A stretch of 33,268 bases of DNA, from assembly GCA_017848125.1 (NCBI GenBank), contig JAGAJY010000179.1, forward strand, positions 1-33,268, in the 5' to 3' direction. The translations under genes and the position numbers were made by a program. This DNA comes from Oscillospiraceae bacterium (lineage in GTDB: Bacteria; Bacillota; Clostridia; Oscillospirales; Ruminococcaceae). Positions 24,296 to 33,267 of the stretch are shown here, in pieces. Every line of letters starts with the position of its first letter. The first letter of the stretch is position 1. The notes beneath the pieces are model-generated. The model saw only the letters and a program-made list of their open reading frames with translations, ran no database searches and was not told the origin of the DNA.

Positions 24296-24732
24296 GGAAG
24301 AAATACAATTGACAGTTATTTATAAATGAAACATAGGGAAAGCAAATATGATTCAAGTCCTTTTAGCTCTTGCATATAGAATTTTTAGAAATCCTGCATG
24401 TTTGTAATTTGTTGATTTTAGGAGAATGCTGTAGAATAGCATAGCTTCCAAATGGCTATAATACATTGTTTGTTGACTGTTAACCATCGCAAACGAAAAA
24501 AAATATTTTAGAAAAAATCAAATTTTTTTATGTCTTTTTTGTATTGATTTTATAGGGAACAAAAAATGATACTTAATTGAAAAAAGTCTTCTGGATAACA
24601 GTATATTTCCAAAAGTATAGGGAATTGATATTAAGTTTAACATGAAAAGTCCTGAAATATATTCCTAAACTAAAAAAGAAAAGTAATGCTAATGGTATCG
24701 TTTCCATTTTTTATTTAAAAGCAAAAAGCGTA
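24296..24732. other. AT-rich gene-free spacer before the defence genes
   Basis: About 440 bases without a supportable gene on either strand, visibly richer in A and T than everything to the left, with many A and T homopolymers. No repeat, tRNA or att-like duplication could be identified by eye. It marks the left edge of the accessory region. Confidence 0.6.
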
Positions 24733-24761
24733 TTGAAAAATACATCCAAATGTAGTATAAT
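24733..24761 (+). promoter_or_regulatory. Sigma-A promoter of the Gabija-like genes
   Basis: TTGAAA (24733-24738), a 17-base spacer and TATAAT (24756-24761). It lies 81 bases upstream of the gajA ATG and indicates an independent transcription unit. Confidence 0.75.
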
Positions 24762-24842
24762 ATATAATAGTTCATTCTGTACTAAATGATATTATGTATT
24801 AAGAAAAAAATATTATGTGCTTTTTGGATCTTGGAGGATAAA

Positions 24843-26570
24843 ATGAATATAAGAAGGATAACTGAAATTTCAAATTATAGGAATATGTCAGGATGTAGCA
24901 TATCTTTTGATAAATCATTGAATTACATAATAGGTGAAAACAATATTGGTAAAACCAATTTTTTAGAGCTTTTAAACTCTATTTTTTCAGTGGGAAAATT
25001 TATAGAAACAGATTTCTTTAATGTAATGGAGCCAATCAGAATCGTGTTTACGCTTGAATATGACGATGCAAGTGTTGGATTTTTTGAGGATAATTTTGAT
25101 GTCGATGATAATCATTCAATTACACTAGTTGCTGAACAAGACGTTGTAGACGGTCGTATATCTTATTATCATAATACGCCTAATATGACGCCAATTAGTT
25201 TTTCGATAATAAAGAAAATCAATACTCTGTATTACTATGCACAGAGAATGCCATCTAAAGAAGTAGATTTTAAGAAGACTAATGGTTCCGGAAAGGTTCT
25301 TAATTATTTGATCAAAAAAAGTCTTCAAGCTGCCGGGATGAACGAGAGTGATGTCATTAATCGAGAAAATATAGAAGGTATCATCTCAAATATAAACAAT
25401 TCTATTGACAGCATAAATACAATTACTGGCGATTCTATACGTGCTTATCTGGATCCGGTAATGGATAAAATAATATCAAGATTACTCATGCTGGGCGATG
25501 AAAACGAAAGAGAGCTTTCGTCACTTGGATAAGGAATACAATACGCCTTTAATATTATTTTACAGATTATAGAGATTATTCATAATACTAAAATAAGCAG
25601 AAGGCCCGAGCAATTTGAAGAACGATTAATCTGTGATGGAGATAAAAAGTATTTTCCTTTAATATTGCTCCTTGATGAACCAGAAATACATCAGCACCCT
25701 TATAGGCAAAGAAATCTTACGAAGAAAATAGAAGGGTTAATGTGTAACACCAATCAGGATTTCCTTGACTTATTACGAGAATTATTTGATATTGATGGGT
25801 TAAATGGTCAAATTTTTATTACAACTCATTCGCCTAATATTTTATTAAATGATTATAAGCAGTTTATTAGGTTGTATAAGGATTCTGGAACAAATGACTT
25901 TGTGATTGTTTCTGGTAGTGATCTTGATCTGGATGATAAGCTGTATAAGCATTTATTGCATAATTATCTTTATCTTAAAGAAGCGATGTTCAGTAAGAGA
26001 ATTGTTTTTGTCGAAGGAGACACAGAAAGCGGAGCAGTTCCTGTATTTGCCGAAAGGAAAAATTATGATTTAGACGAACATGGCATCGGAATAATAAAAC
26101 TAGATGGAGCGGATAGCGTCCTATACTGTATGGAATTATATAGACGATTCGGTATTAAAACATATGCAATTATTGATCGTGATAAGAAAGATAAATATGA
26201 AGGTGCACAAGATGTTTTCTTTACCACGGAAATGGATTACGAAGAAGATGTGTATGCGTCATTTAAGTTACATGAATATTTAGAATGCTGCAAGGAATTA
26301 GATATCCTACCATCAATGATAGGACCAATTAAAAGGATGCTTCCAGAGATAGATGTTGCAGCATTTCGAAATGACACTAATATACTTGAGCTTAGCGATG
26401 ATGATGCTATGTCACTTATGAATGAATGTAAAGAATCTCAATTAGAAAAACTGAAAGGGTCTAAAAATGCCTGCAAAGGAGCCATTCTTGCTCAATATGT
26501 GACAGAAATACCAACGGCATTTAATGATTTAATTGATATGCTGTCCGGAGGACATGATAATGGACATTGA
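24843..26570 (+). pseudogene. gajA: GajA-like OLD-family ATPase/TOPRIM nuclease, interrupted by one in-frame TAA
   Basis: Reading through one stop gives a 575-residue protein, the usual GajA size. GajA is the nuclease of the Gabija anti-phage system and acts with the helicase GajB. The N-terminal ATPase has Walker A GENNIGKTN (31-39) and Walker B LLLDEPEIHQHP (near 273-284). The C-terminal TOPRIM domain has FVEGDTESG (near 390) and IIDRDK (near 443). GGAGG precedes the ATG. Codon 230 (25530-25532) is TAA, within SSLG-stop-GIQYAFNIILQI. OLD ATPases commonly read LGEG or LGDG here, so one G-to-T change in GAA would explain it. The same frame is open on both sides, with no frameshift. The downstream half has no good ribosome site. 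It is either a recent nonsense mutation, a readthrough gene or a sequence error. Confidence 0.85.
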
Positions 26571-28320
26571 AAGAGTACTTCAAGATAAACATTCTGATGA
26601 TAAAGAACAATTGGATTTTATTTTTTCCGATGAACCAAGAATAATCGTGACAGCACCGGCAGGTTGTGGAAAAACAACAGCTATGATAAGCAAGATTGCA
26701 CGAGAACTATGCGTAGGAACGATTCTCGGAAACAAGAAAGTTTTGGCTATGACATTTAGTGTAAATGCTGCAATGAGAATAAAGGATGCAGTAAAAAAGC
26801 TGTTCCCGGACATTGTAGATGATTCCAAAGCACTTTTGAATAAGGTTGACATAGCCAATTACCATAATTTCGCAATGCGCTTGCTTCATAAATACGGCTA
26901 TATTTTGAATAGTAACTTTACTAACCTGTCATGTTTTAAAATTATTGATGATTCTGCACTAAGCGATTTGGATTTACTATTTTCTACAGAAAAATCTGAA
27001 TTCAAAAAATTTGAAGATGCAATTAAAAGCATAGATTATAATGAACTGTGCGACAGTATTGATATCTATTGGAATATCTTGAACAGCAAACTCGTAAATA
27101 GTAACATTATTACATATAATGGAATCTTAGTAGCTGCAATCAAGCTCCTTTCAATCGAAAATATTTCTAATTTTTATAGTTCATATTATCAGATGATAAT
27201 AATCGACGAGTTTCAAGATACTACTCTTCTCGGATACTTGCTTATGGATAAACTAATCATAAATAATAAAGCTATCTTTCTTGGAGATGATGTCCAGAAA
27301 ATCTATGGCTTTTTGGGTGCAATAAACGATGCTCTTGGAACAGTTTTAGAGAGATACAACGCAAAAATAATCTCGTTTAAGAAAAACTATCGCTTTATGA
27401 ACAACGAAAGAATGAAGCAGCTTGATCTGTTTATAAGAGACTACGCTGAAAACTATCAGTTATCGGAAAAATGTGCTACAATTCTTTTGAAGAAACTTAT
27501 ATCGGATAGTAGTGAAGTTGAATTTATAAGCAAGGGTGTCAGAAGAATACTAAATACAGAAAGCAATGTTGCGGTTCTTGTCAGGGCTGGGTGGCAAGGA
27601 AGTATTATAGTGGACAATTTTGAAAAAGAAGGTATCCCCTTTTTTAATGCACTTTATAGTGAGACAGATAATGAATATATCAAGTTTTACAGAATAGCAG
27701 TTGAAGAATTTCATAAAAATGTATTAGGTAAGGCTGTGCAAAGCGCCTTACGTAAATGCTTAAAAGCGATAAAAAATCGAGAAAATGAAATATATTCAGA
27801 TTCAAGTAAAAAATATGTATTTGATTCGTTATACAAGTTGTTAGAAAAACTATTTGAAATTTCAAAAACTTGGGAGGGAACTTCAAAAGAAAGATATATC
27901 AATATTGATTTTAACTTGAGCAATAAAGGACTAAAACATATGATGGAATATTTAGATGAAAAAGTTGTTTTAACAACTATTCATTCGTCTAAAGGACTGG
28001 AATGGGATTACGTAATACTTCCGCAAATGAATGCTGCAGTCTATCCATCATGGAAACATGTATGTAAACATTGTAATGAAATAAAGGGATGCGATGCAGG
28101 ATATGATTATTGTATTAGTAAATTTGCACCTGAAATGAAAAGAAAAATGTCGGAAGAAATGAGTACATATTATGTAGCACTGACAAGAGCTAAAAAAGAA
28201 GTTTTCTTTACTGTAAATACGGGATTAAATCAATACGGACATATAAAGAAAACGAATTGCCTAGTTAATCTTCCTAATTTATTACATCAGGATTATGAGT
28301 GGGATGATCATATTAAATAG
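26560..28320 (+). CDS. gajB: GajB-like UvrD-family helicase
   Basis: This is a 586-residue superfamily 1A helicase-like protein, the partner of GajA in Gabija. It carries Walker A APAGCGKTT (32-40), motif II IIIDEFQDTT (near 213-222), motif III FLGDDVQKIYGF, motif IV FKKNYRF, motif V TTIHSSKGLEWDYVILPQ (near 470) and motif VI YVALTRAKKEVFF. A cysteine/histidine cluster, CKHCNEIKGC...YC (near 503-519), is inserted after motif V, as in some UvrD-like proteins of defence loci. It is somewhat longer than the well-studied GajB (about 494). The ATG at 26560 has GGAGG eight bases upstream and overlaps the gajA end by 11 bases, so translation is coupled. The premature stop in gajA may therefore lower its expression. 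Confidence 0.88.
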   Translation: MDIERVLQDKHSDDKEQLDFIFSDEPRIIVTAPAGCGKTTAMISKIARELCVGTILGNKKVLAMTFSVNAAMRIKDAVKKLFPDIVDDSKALLNKVDIANYHNFAMRLLHKYGYILNSNFTNLSCFKIIDDSALSDLDLLFSTEKSEFKKFEDAIKSIDYNELCDSIDIYWNILNSKLVNSNIITYNGILVAAIKLLSIENISNFYSSYYQMIIIDEFQDTTLLGYLLMDKLIINNKAIFLGDDVQKIYGFLGAINDALGTVLERYNAKIISFKKNYRFMNNERMKQLDLFIRDYAENYQLSEKCATILLKKLISDSSEVEFISKGVRRILNTESNVAVLVRAGWQGSIIVDNFEKEGIPFFNALYSETDNEYIKFYRIAVEEFHKNVLGKAVQSALRKCLKAIKNRENEIYSDSSKKYVFDSLYKLLEKLFEISKTWEGTSKERYINIDFNLSNKGLKHMMEYLDEKVVLTTIHSSKGLEWDYVILPQMNAAVYPSWKHVCKHCNEIKGCDAGYDYCISKFAPEMKRKMSEEMSTYYVALTRAKKEVFFTVNTGLNQYGHIKKTNCLVNLPNLLHQDYEWDDHIK

Positions 28321-28441
28321 CAAATGATGACTTTTAATAATATCAATAAAGTGCTAAAAAGCAATATGACGTTAACAGAATATATGATACATTAACCATA
28401 GCAATGGTTCCGAAAAAGCTTCTCGAAAAGGAGAGATAGTA

Positions 28442-29716
28442 ATGATAGCCCGAAAATGCTGCAAGAATTGTTTTACAAATCGATACCTACAAGAATTCAT
28501 AACTAAAAATTATGAAAGTATTGGTATTTGTGACTATTGTGGTTCAACCGACATCGAACTGTATCCTATACATAAAATGGGCAAACATATCATAGTGTGT
28601 TTACAGAAAGCATACGAATATATAGGTGATGGTACAGGAGCAATGTGGGATGATGAAGAAGACGAGTATATTGATTATAAGGGTCAGCCTTCTGAACCTG
28701 TTTCTATAAGAGAAATCTTAATCTCTGATGAGGCTATTTTTACAGAATTAGCCTTAAAAAATGGAATACTTGAAGAATTATTTGAGGATTTAAATTCATA
28801 TGAGCGATTAAAAGATGGTGGGTATAGTATATGGGGGGATATTGATGAACCACAGTTTGTCATTATAGCTGAACTATACGGAGAAGAAATTCTGCCTGTG
28901 TATCAAGATTGGCTGATGTTTAAGCATATCGCAAAGCATTATAATAGATTTTTTGCAGTCGGCAGTTACGGTGACTACTCAGGTTTCTTAGAAAAACTTA
29001 AAAAAATAATATTGGGGTTCGTCGATGATTTACCTGTCGGAACAAAGTTATATCGAACTCGAAAACAAACCGATGAATTAAATGACTTGTCAAAATTACA
29101 GCCATACAAAGATATGGGACCAGCCCCACCAAAATTCGCACATACTAATAGAATGAGTCCTGCCGGAATTTCATATTTATATTTGGCTGCTGATAAAGAT
29201 ACTACATATTCAGAATGCAGACTATCAAATTGTACTGCGATTGTAGCTGAATTTGAATCAAAACAAAAATTGCAAGTAATTGATTTTACTAAGGATAATT
29301 ACTATTATAATTGTTGTAGTATATTTAGTGATGATTATTGTCACGAAGATCGTTTCATTACTCGATTCCTAACAAGTTTTGTAGATGAATTGTCTCAACC
29401 AGTAAGTGATAATCAAGATCATTCGTATGAATATGTTGCAACTCAAATTATATCAGAATATATAAGAAGTATTGGATTTTATGGCATATGCTACAAAAGC
29501 AGTGTATCTAATGGAAAAAACTATGCGTTTTTTTGTGGACCTGATCCAAAAGAGATTCATGATTTGTATCTATACCCATTTAATGATCCCTATTATCCAT
29601 ATAAATTACCAATATTAGATTCTTTTACTAAATTTTTTACTATCAAACAAATTGAAGAAGTTCAACTCAAAAACGAAATAAAGGCAACAACTGTTAATAC
29701 GATAAAGATAAAATAA
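28442..29716 (+). CDS. RES-domain protein with zinc-finger-like HEPN/RES N-terminal region (predicted NADase)
   Basis: The 424-residue product is intact. The N-terminus has cysteine pairs CCKNC (6-10) and CDYC (30-33), likely a zinc ribbon. An acidic helical domain follows (about 45-190). A RES domain occupies about 195-375: LPVGTKLYRTR carries the conserved Arg, TYSECR (near 258) the Glu, and QIISEYIRS (near 335) the Ser. RES proteins are ADP-ribosyltransferase-fold toxins that destroy NAD+, usually paired with an Xre antitoxin; no such partner is encoded here. I recall this N-terminal layout as HEPN/RES-associated domain 1. AAAGGAGAG precedes the ATG. It starts 121 bases after gajB with no clear terminator or promoter between, so it probably belongs to the same unit. 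An effector role is inference. Confidence 0.8.
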   Translation: MIARKCCKNCFTNRYLQEFITKNYESIGICDYCGSTDIELYPIHKMGKHIIVCLQKAYEYIGDGTGAMWDDEEDEYIDYKGQPSEPVSIREILISDEAIFTELALKNGILEELFEDLNSYERLKDGGYSIWGDIDEPQFVIIAELYGEEILPVYQDWLMFKHIAKHYNRFFAVGSYGDYSGFLEKLKKIILGFVDDLPVGTKLYRTRKQTDELNDLSKLQPYKDMGPAPPKFAHTNRMSPAGISYLYLAADKDTTYSECRLSNCTAIVAEFESKQKLQVIDFTKDNYYYNCCSIFSDDYCHEDRFITRFLTSFVDELSQPVSDNQDHSYEYVATQIISEYIRSIGFYGICYKSSVSNGKNYAFFCGPDPKEIHDLYLYPFNDPYYPYKLPILDSFTKFFTIKQIEEVQLKNEIKATTVNTIKIK

Positions 29717-29788
29717 TGCGCAAATACATTGTCCGTATCCGCCAAATCACCATACGCTATACAAAGGAATCCGCTTATATCTAAAAAG

Positions 29789-29817
29789 TTGATGTTTATA
29801 TTCTAAAGGTGTATAAT
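29789..29817 (+). promoter_or_regulatory. Upstream promoter of the decayed two-component genes
   Basis: TTGATG (29789-29794), a 17-base spacer and TATAAT (29812-29817). It is one of two tandem promoters in the 187-base gap after the RES gene. Confidence 0.5.
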
Positions 29818-29838
29818 GGGAAATAGTCCAATTTGTAA

Positions 29839-29867
29839 TTTACATTAAAATCTTATTGTGATATAAT
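29839..29867 (+). promoter_or_regulatory. Proximal promoter of the decayed two-component genes
   Basis: TTTACA (29839-29844), a 17-base spacer and TATAAT (29862-29867), 37 bases before the regulator's ATG. The promoter looks intact although the genes it serves are not. Confidence 0.7.
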
Positions 29868-29903
29868 TTCTGTAAAAAGCAATTTTTGGAGGAACTAAAT
29901 ATT

Positions 29904-30631
29904 ATGGTCAAAATTGCAATATGTGACGATGAATGTCAGGTAGTAGATGATATTTAGAATCATGTTCTGATGTATGGAAAAATGCATGGTGTCGGTGTGC
30001 AGACGTATAAGTTTTATGAGGGGGAAATGCTTGTCAGTTCCGAAATAAAATTTGATATTATTTTTCTGGACGGTCAGATGACGGGAATGGACGGAATTGA
30101 AACAGAATCGCTGATACGGGAAAAGGATATGAATATTCCGATCATATTTATTACAAGCTTTGCATATTACAGTATGCCCGCACATTCGGTTCATTCCTTT
30201 GATTTTATCATTAAACCTTTCAAATATGAAGATCTTGAGCGTGTGATCGGGGATCTCCTGCGGTCAAATAAAATTGGTGCCGCACCTTCTTTTCTGGATG
30301 TTTATGCGGATAACGGTGCATTGATCATGCAGGATAAGTCGGAGATTATATATTTTGAAAAAGAAAGTCTATAAGGCGGAAAATACTATTGCACACAACA
30401 AAAAGAGAAATATTGATAAATGGTACGATATCCGAAATTATGGCTTCACTGGAAAGAGGGCAGTTTTTTATGCCTCACGCTTCATTTATCATTAATCTTG
30501 AACACGTAAGAACATTAGAAAATCTGTATACGATTCAGATGACGGGTGGCTATGAAATACCGCTGTAGCAAAAGAGAAAAGAAGAATTCAAGGACAAAAT
30601 TCACGCATTTGCAAGAAGAAGTAGCTTGTGA
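29904..30631 (+). pseudogene. LytTR response regulator (AgrA-like), degenerate
   Basis: The remains of a regulator of about 240 residues can be read with three lesions. It opens after GGAGG with MVKIAICDDECQVVDDI, then an in-frame TAG at 29955. The same frame continues through the receiver domain, with the phospho-Asp in IIFLDGQMTGMDG and the Lys in FIIKPFKYEDL. Near 30366 the frame slips by one base (consistent with loss of one base in an A-rich run). It then continues as a LytTR DNA-binding domain: HTTKREILINGTISEIM and FIINLEHVRTLENL. A second TAG stands at 30566, and the final stop is TGA at 30629. Family members act with quorum-sensing kinases; the kinase remnant follows 11 bases later. 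No peptide-pheromone gene was found nearby. Confidence 0.85.
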
Positions 30632-30642
30632 GGTATAAATTA

Positions 30643-31943
30643 ATGAATACGGAATTAACGTCATTTTTAGGTCAATGTCTTGTTTCGGCAGCAATAAATC
30701 TATTTGCTTTTTTGATTTTTTATACACAGTACGGGGAAAATTTCAAAAGAAATACTACATTATTTCATACTTTGCGACTGTGTTGTTAATGATAGCGGTC
30801 AGTCAGATAAATGAGCCATATGTAAATATGGTTTACTCATATGTTTCAATAAATGCGATATGCCTGATAATGTATGAATCGGACTGGAAAAAAACCTGGA
30901 TTTATAATTTACTGATATGGTTTATTTTTTTATGTTGTGATGCTGTTACAGTGCTGATTTGGTCTGTAGTTGAGGGAAATACCCTTGAAGGTACTCTGTC
31001 AAACGATCAACTAATGTTTGGAAGCAACCTGTTGAACATCATCTTTTTGTTTACTGCATATAGAGTATTTCTTTTATTTATTCGAAAAATAAACTTTAAC
31101 TCTGTACAGCTTAAAATTGCTCTGCTGATGATCTCTATTACTTTTTTTGAAACATGGATCATTATTTCCTATTCTTCGCAGATTTTGGACAGAATGGGAG
31201 GAGTACAGGTGATAATTATGCTGATCTGATTTATATTGATAAATCTGTTTCTAACATATGTTCTCAGCATAGTTTCAAAGTCATATCAATATGAACATGA
31301 ACTCGGCATGATAAAACGACTTCAGGAAATGCAGCTTGAAAACTATAAAGAAACCGAGCAGAAATACAAAGAATCTCGAGCTATCATTCATGACATAAAA
31401 AAACACCTGAATGTGTTGGATGATCTGCAAAAAGAGGATGCTCAGAAAGCAAAAGAGTATCGTGATCATATTAATATACAAATGGATAAGATATTTTGCG
31501 GTTTTCATTGTTCTAATAGAATAATGGGAATAATTCTGAGCCAGAAGATGTCAAAAGCAAAAACGGAAGGCGTTAGGGTAGATGTATCTGTTGATGAAAT
31601 AAATATAGATTTTATAAGTGATATTGATATAACTACTATTTTTGCAAATCTTTGGGATAACGCTATTGAAGCGTGCAGAAAGGCAGAACAAAATAAGTAC
31701 ATCTTATTCAGTGTGAGCAAGTTCAACGGCTTTCTTCTTATCAATCTTGAAAACAGCTTTGACGGAGTCTGCAAAACAAAGGGCAAAGCTTTTTTGACCA
31801 CTAAGGAACATCACGAGGGGATAGGATTATCAAGTATTCAGGCGTCTGTTGACAAGTATGACGGTGTGTTCAAGACAGAAGCGCAGGATAAAATTTTCAA
31901 ATCTGAGATCACAATTCCAATCCCGCAGAAAAAAGATATATAA
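30643..31943 (+). pseudogene. GHKL sensor histidine kinase (AgrC-like), degenerate
   Basis: The first frame begins MNTELTSFLGQCLVSAAINL and loses register within 30720-30757 (consistent with a one-base loss near GGGGAAAATTT). It continues as KKYYIISYFATVLLMIAVS and further hydrophobic helices, making a membrane sensor of about 5-6 segments. An in-frame TGA stands at 31227-31229. After it the same frame runs through a dimerisation segment with the phospho-His in SRAIIHDIKKHLN and the ATPase N-box ANLWDNAIEAC, G-box EGIGLSS, to the stop at 31943. The intact last 235 codons could only yield a sensorless kinase fragment, and no good ribosome site precedes them. Paired with the LytTR regulator pseudogene, it is a dead agr/com-type two-component system. 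Confidence 0.83.
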
Positions 31944-31948
31944 TTATG

Positions 31949-31992
31949 GCACCTTGATCATGTGTTTTTTACTAAAGATCAAGGTGCTTTTT
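31949..31992 (+). terminator. Terminator of the two-component remnant
   Basis: GCACCTTGATC (31949-31959) and GATCAAGGTGC (31977-31987) form a perfect 11-bp stem followed by five T residues. It is still intact although the genes are not. Confidence 0.88.
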
Positions 31993-32051
31993 GATTATCA
32001 TTAAGAGAATAAAAGTACCCGTCAAACCCACCCCCATCCAATAAGCAACCA

Positions 32052-32079
32052 GCCCTCGCCGAAGCTAATCGACGAGGGC
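32052..32079. repeat. 11-bp hairpin beside the IS66 remnant
   Basis: GCCCTCGCCGA (32052-32062) and TCGACGAGGGC (32069-32079) pair with one G-T mismatch around a six-base loop. It lies 12 bases beyond the stop of the minus-strand IS66 fragment, so it may be part of the element's end or its transcript end. There is no T run. Confidence 0.55.
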
Positions 32080-32091
32080 ATTTATGTAATA

Positions 32092-32274
32092 TCATTCATC
32101 CCAAGGCATAACCGGCACATCAGAAGTAAGCAGCCTGTAAAAATACTGCTCAACATTCATCCCGTTAGCACAGGCAGTAACAGCAAGAGAATAAATCAGC
32201 GCACTTGCCCTTGCACCGTTCTGCGTGTTTGAGAACAACCAGGTTTTAGTTTTATTGTGCATACAATTTTCCAA
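32092..32274 (-). pseudogene. IS66-family transposase remnant (C-terminal end)
   Basis: A 60-codon frame contains KTWLFSNTQNGARASALIYS followed by a stretch resembling VTACANGMNVEQYF and a short acidic end. This is the C-terminal element of IS66 TnpC transposases, where WLFSxTxxGAxASAxIYS is strongly conserved. Only about 10 percent of the transposase remains; the catalytic DDE domain is not upstream on this strand. The frame starts with a few unrelated residues, so the true break is near 32259. Confidence 0.75.
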
Positions 32275-32496
32275 ATCAGTTTAACAATTATTATTTTTCA
32301 GCAGATTATGACTATTATTAATATATATAAGCGACATAAAATCATACATATAAGAACATCAGACAAAATTTTGCGTTAGAAACAGACCATTATGCAAATG
32401 CAGTTTTGGCAGTTAGTGTTAAGCTTTCTCCAATTCGACTATTGATACTGTTAAGAAGAATTACATTTCGAAGCAGCAGATTTTTGGAAAGGTGGG

Positions 32497-32700
32497 TTTC
32501 CAGCAACATTTATTCCCGGCAACTTCTGCTCAACCGAACTGCTGGCACATATACTGTATTCAAAATATGTACAGGCTGTGCCGCTGTATCGTCAGGAAAA
32601 GGATTATGCACCCTTCGGAACAAAGTTCAGCAAATTGACTATGAGTAACTGGGTGATATGGGCAGCTGTGAACAAGGATAAGCTGTTTGCTTGGTTGTGG
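32497..32700 (+). pseudogene. IS66-family transposase remnant (central part, opposite orientation)
   Basis: Frame 1 from about 32497 reads FPATFIPGNFCSTELLAHIL, then YSKYVQAVPLYRQEKDYAPF and TMSNWVIWAAVNKDKLF. This is the conserved block of IS66 TnpC that precedes the catalytic domain (PLYRQExx...LSRQTMSNW). The reading upstream hits a stop at 32452, and after LWFLECV the similarity ends. It runs against the C-terminal remnant at 32092-32274, so at least two insertions or an inversion are needed. Confidence 0.75.
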
Positions 32701-33114
32701 TTTTTGGAATGTGTCCACAGTTACAACACAATACGACGTCACAACCTCTTAATTGCCAGAAATCATAAAAAGTGTCGGTGTCAAGGTTGTCTTCGACATT
32801 CATTTTACTTTAACAGCGACATTTTTAAGCATACTGACCCTACGGTTGTGAAACTTTCCGACATTTACACAGTATAAAAATCTGACGCTAATAATTGGTG
32901 ATATACATCACCGCTTCCATCAGCGAAATGTATCGGTTTTGTTAAATGATATATAAATTCATTTAACGTTTTGCTTACACTTAGAATTGTAAATATTTGC
33001 TGCGCACTTCTAAATAATGTGTTGAAAAATACTTTCTTTGCATTTCCATATATGTCGCTAATTAATTGTTCTATTTCATTGCGTTGTTGATTTAGATTCT
33101 TCAATCTGCTTTCT
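32701..33114. other. Gene-poor stretch, nothing recognised
   Basis: AT-rich sequence of about 410 bases after the IS66 fragment. A minus-strand frame at 32865-33230 is open for 121 codons, but its composition is not convincing and its 5' part is overlapped by a better frame. No repeat or RNA gene is visible. Confidence 0.4.
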
Positions 33115-33267
33115 TTACTTGGATCTGTACAAATACTTACCGCCATCGGATGTGATATATGCAAAGGGATAATATTCGAAATCTTTAAGCTGTTCCGCAT
33201 TTTCCCGTGAAAGCTTTTGCCAGTAATCAAGATATGCGTCGATGTTTTTTATGCCACATATATTATC
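33115..33267 (-). CDS. Unknown protein, C-terminal 50 residues (5' end outside window)
   Basis: Entering from the right edge on the minus strand, a frame reads NICGIKNIDAYLDYWQKLSR, continues through AEQLKDFEYYPFAYITSDGG, and ends KYLYRSK before TAA at 33117-33115. The mix of charged, aromatic and helical residues looks like genuine protein, better than the overlapping 121-codon frame. I do not recognise it. Confidence 0.35.
   Translation of the reverse strand, partial: DNICGIKNIDAYLDYWQKLSRENAEQLKDFEYYPFAYITSDGGKYLYRSK

Noticed and set aside
24296..24732. Hidden small RNA or retron-like element before gajA
   Set aside because: No extended inverted repeat, reverse transcriptase gene or terminator was found. 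A weak five-base stem near 24695 (AATGG/CCATT) is not enough.
25530..31229. Alternative genetic code or programmed stop readthrough across the island
   Set aside because: TAA, TAG and TGA all interrupt frames here and there are also frame slips, while all three serve as normal stops in intact genes to the left. Ordinary gene decay is simpler, though readthrough in gajA alone is not excluded.
30675..31943. Treating the plus-strand frames at 30675-31229 and 31236-31943 as two separate genes
   Set aside because: They are in the same frame, separated only by a TGA, and together make one membrane kinase. Neither has a convincing ribosome site.
32865..33230. 121-codon minus-strand open frame
   Set aside because: No ribosome site or recognisable motif. 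Its first part overlaps a more protein-like frame that ends at 33115. A frameshift joining the two is possible but cannot be shown.
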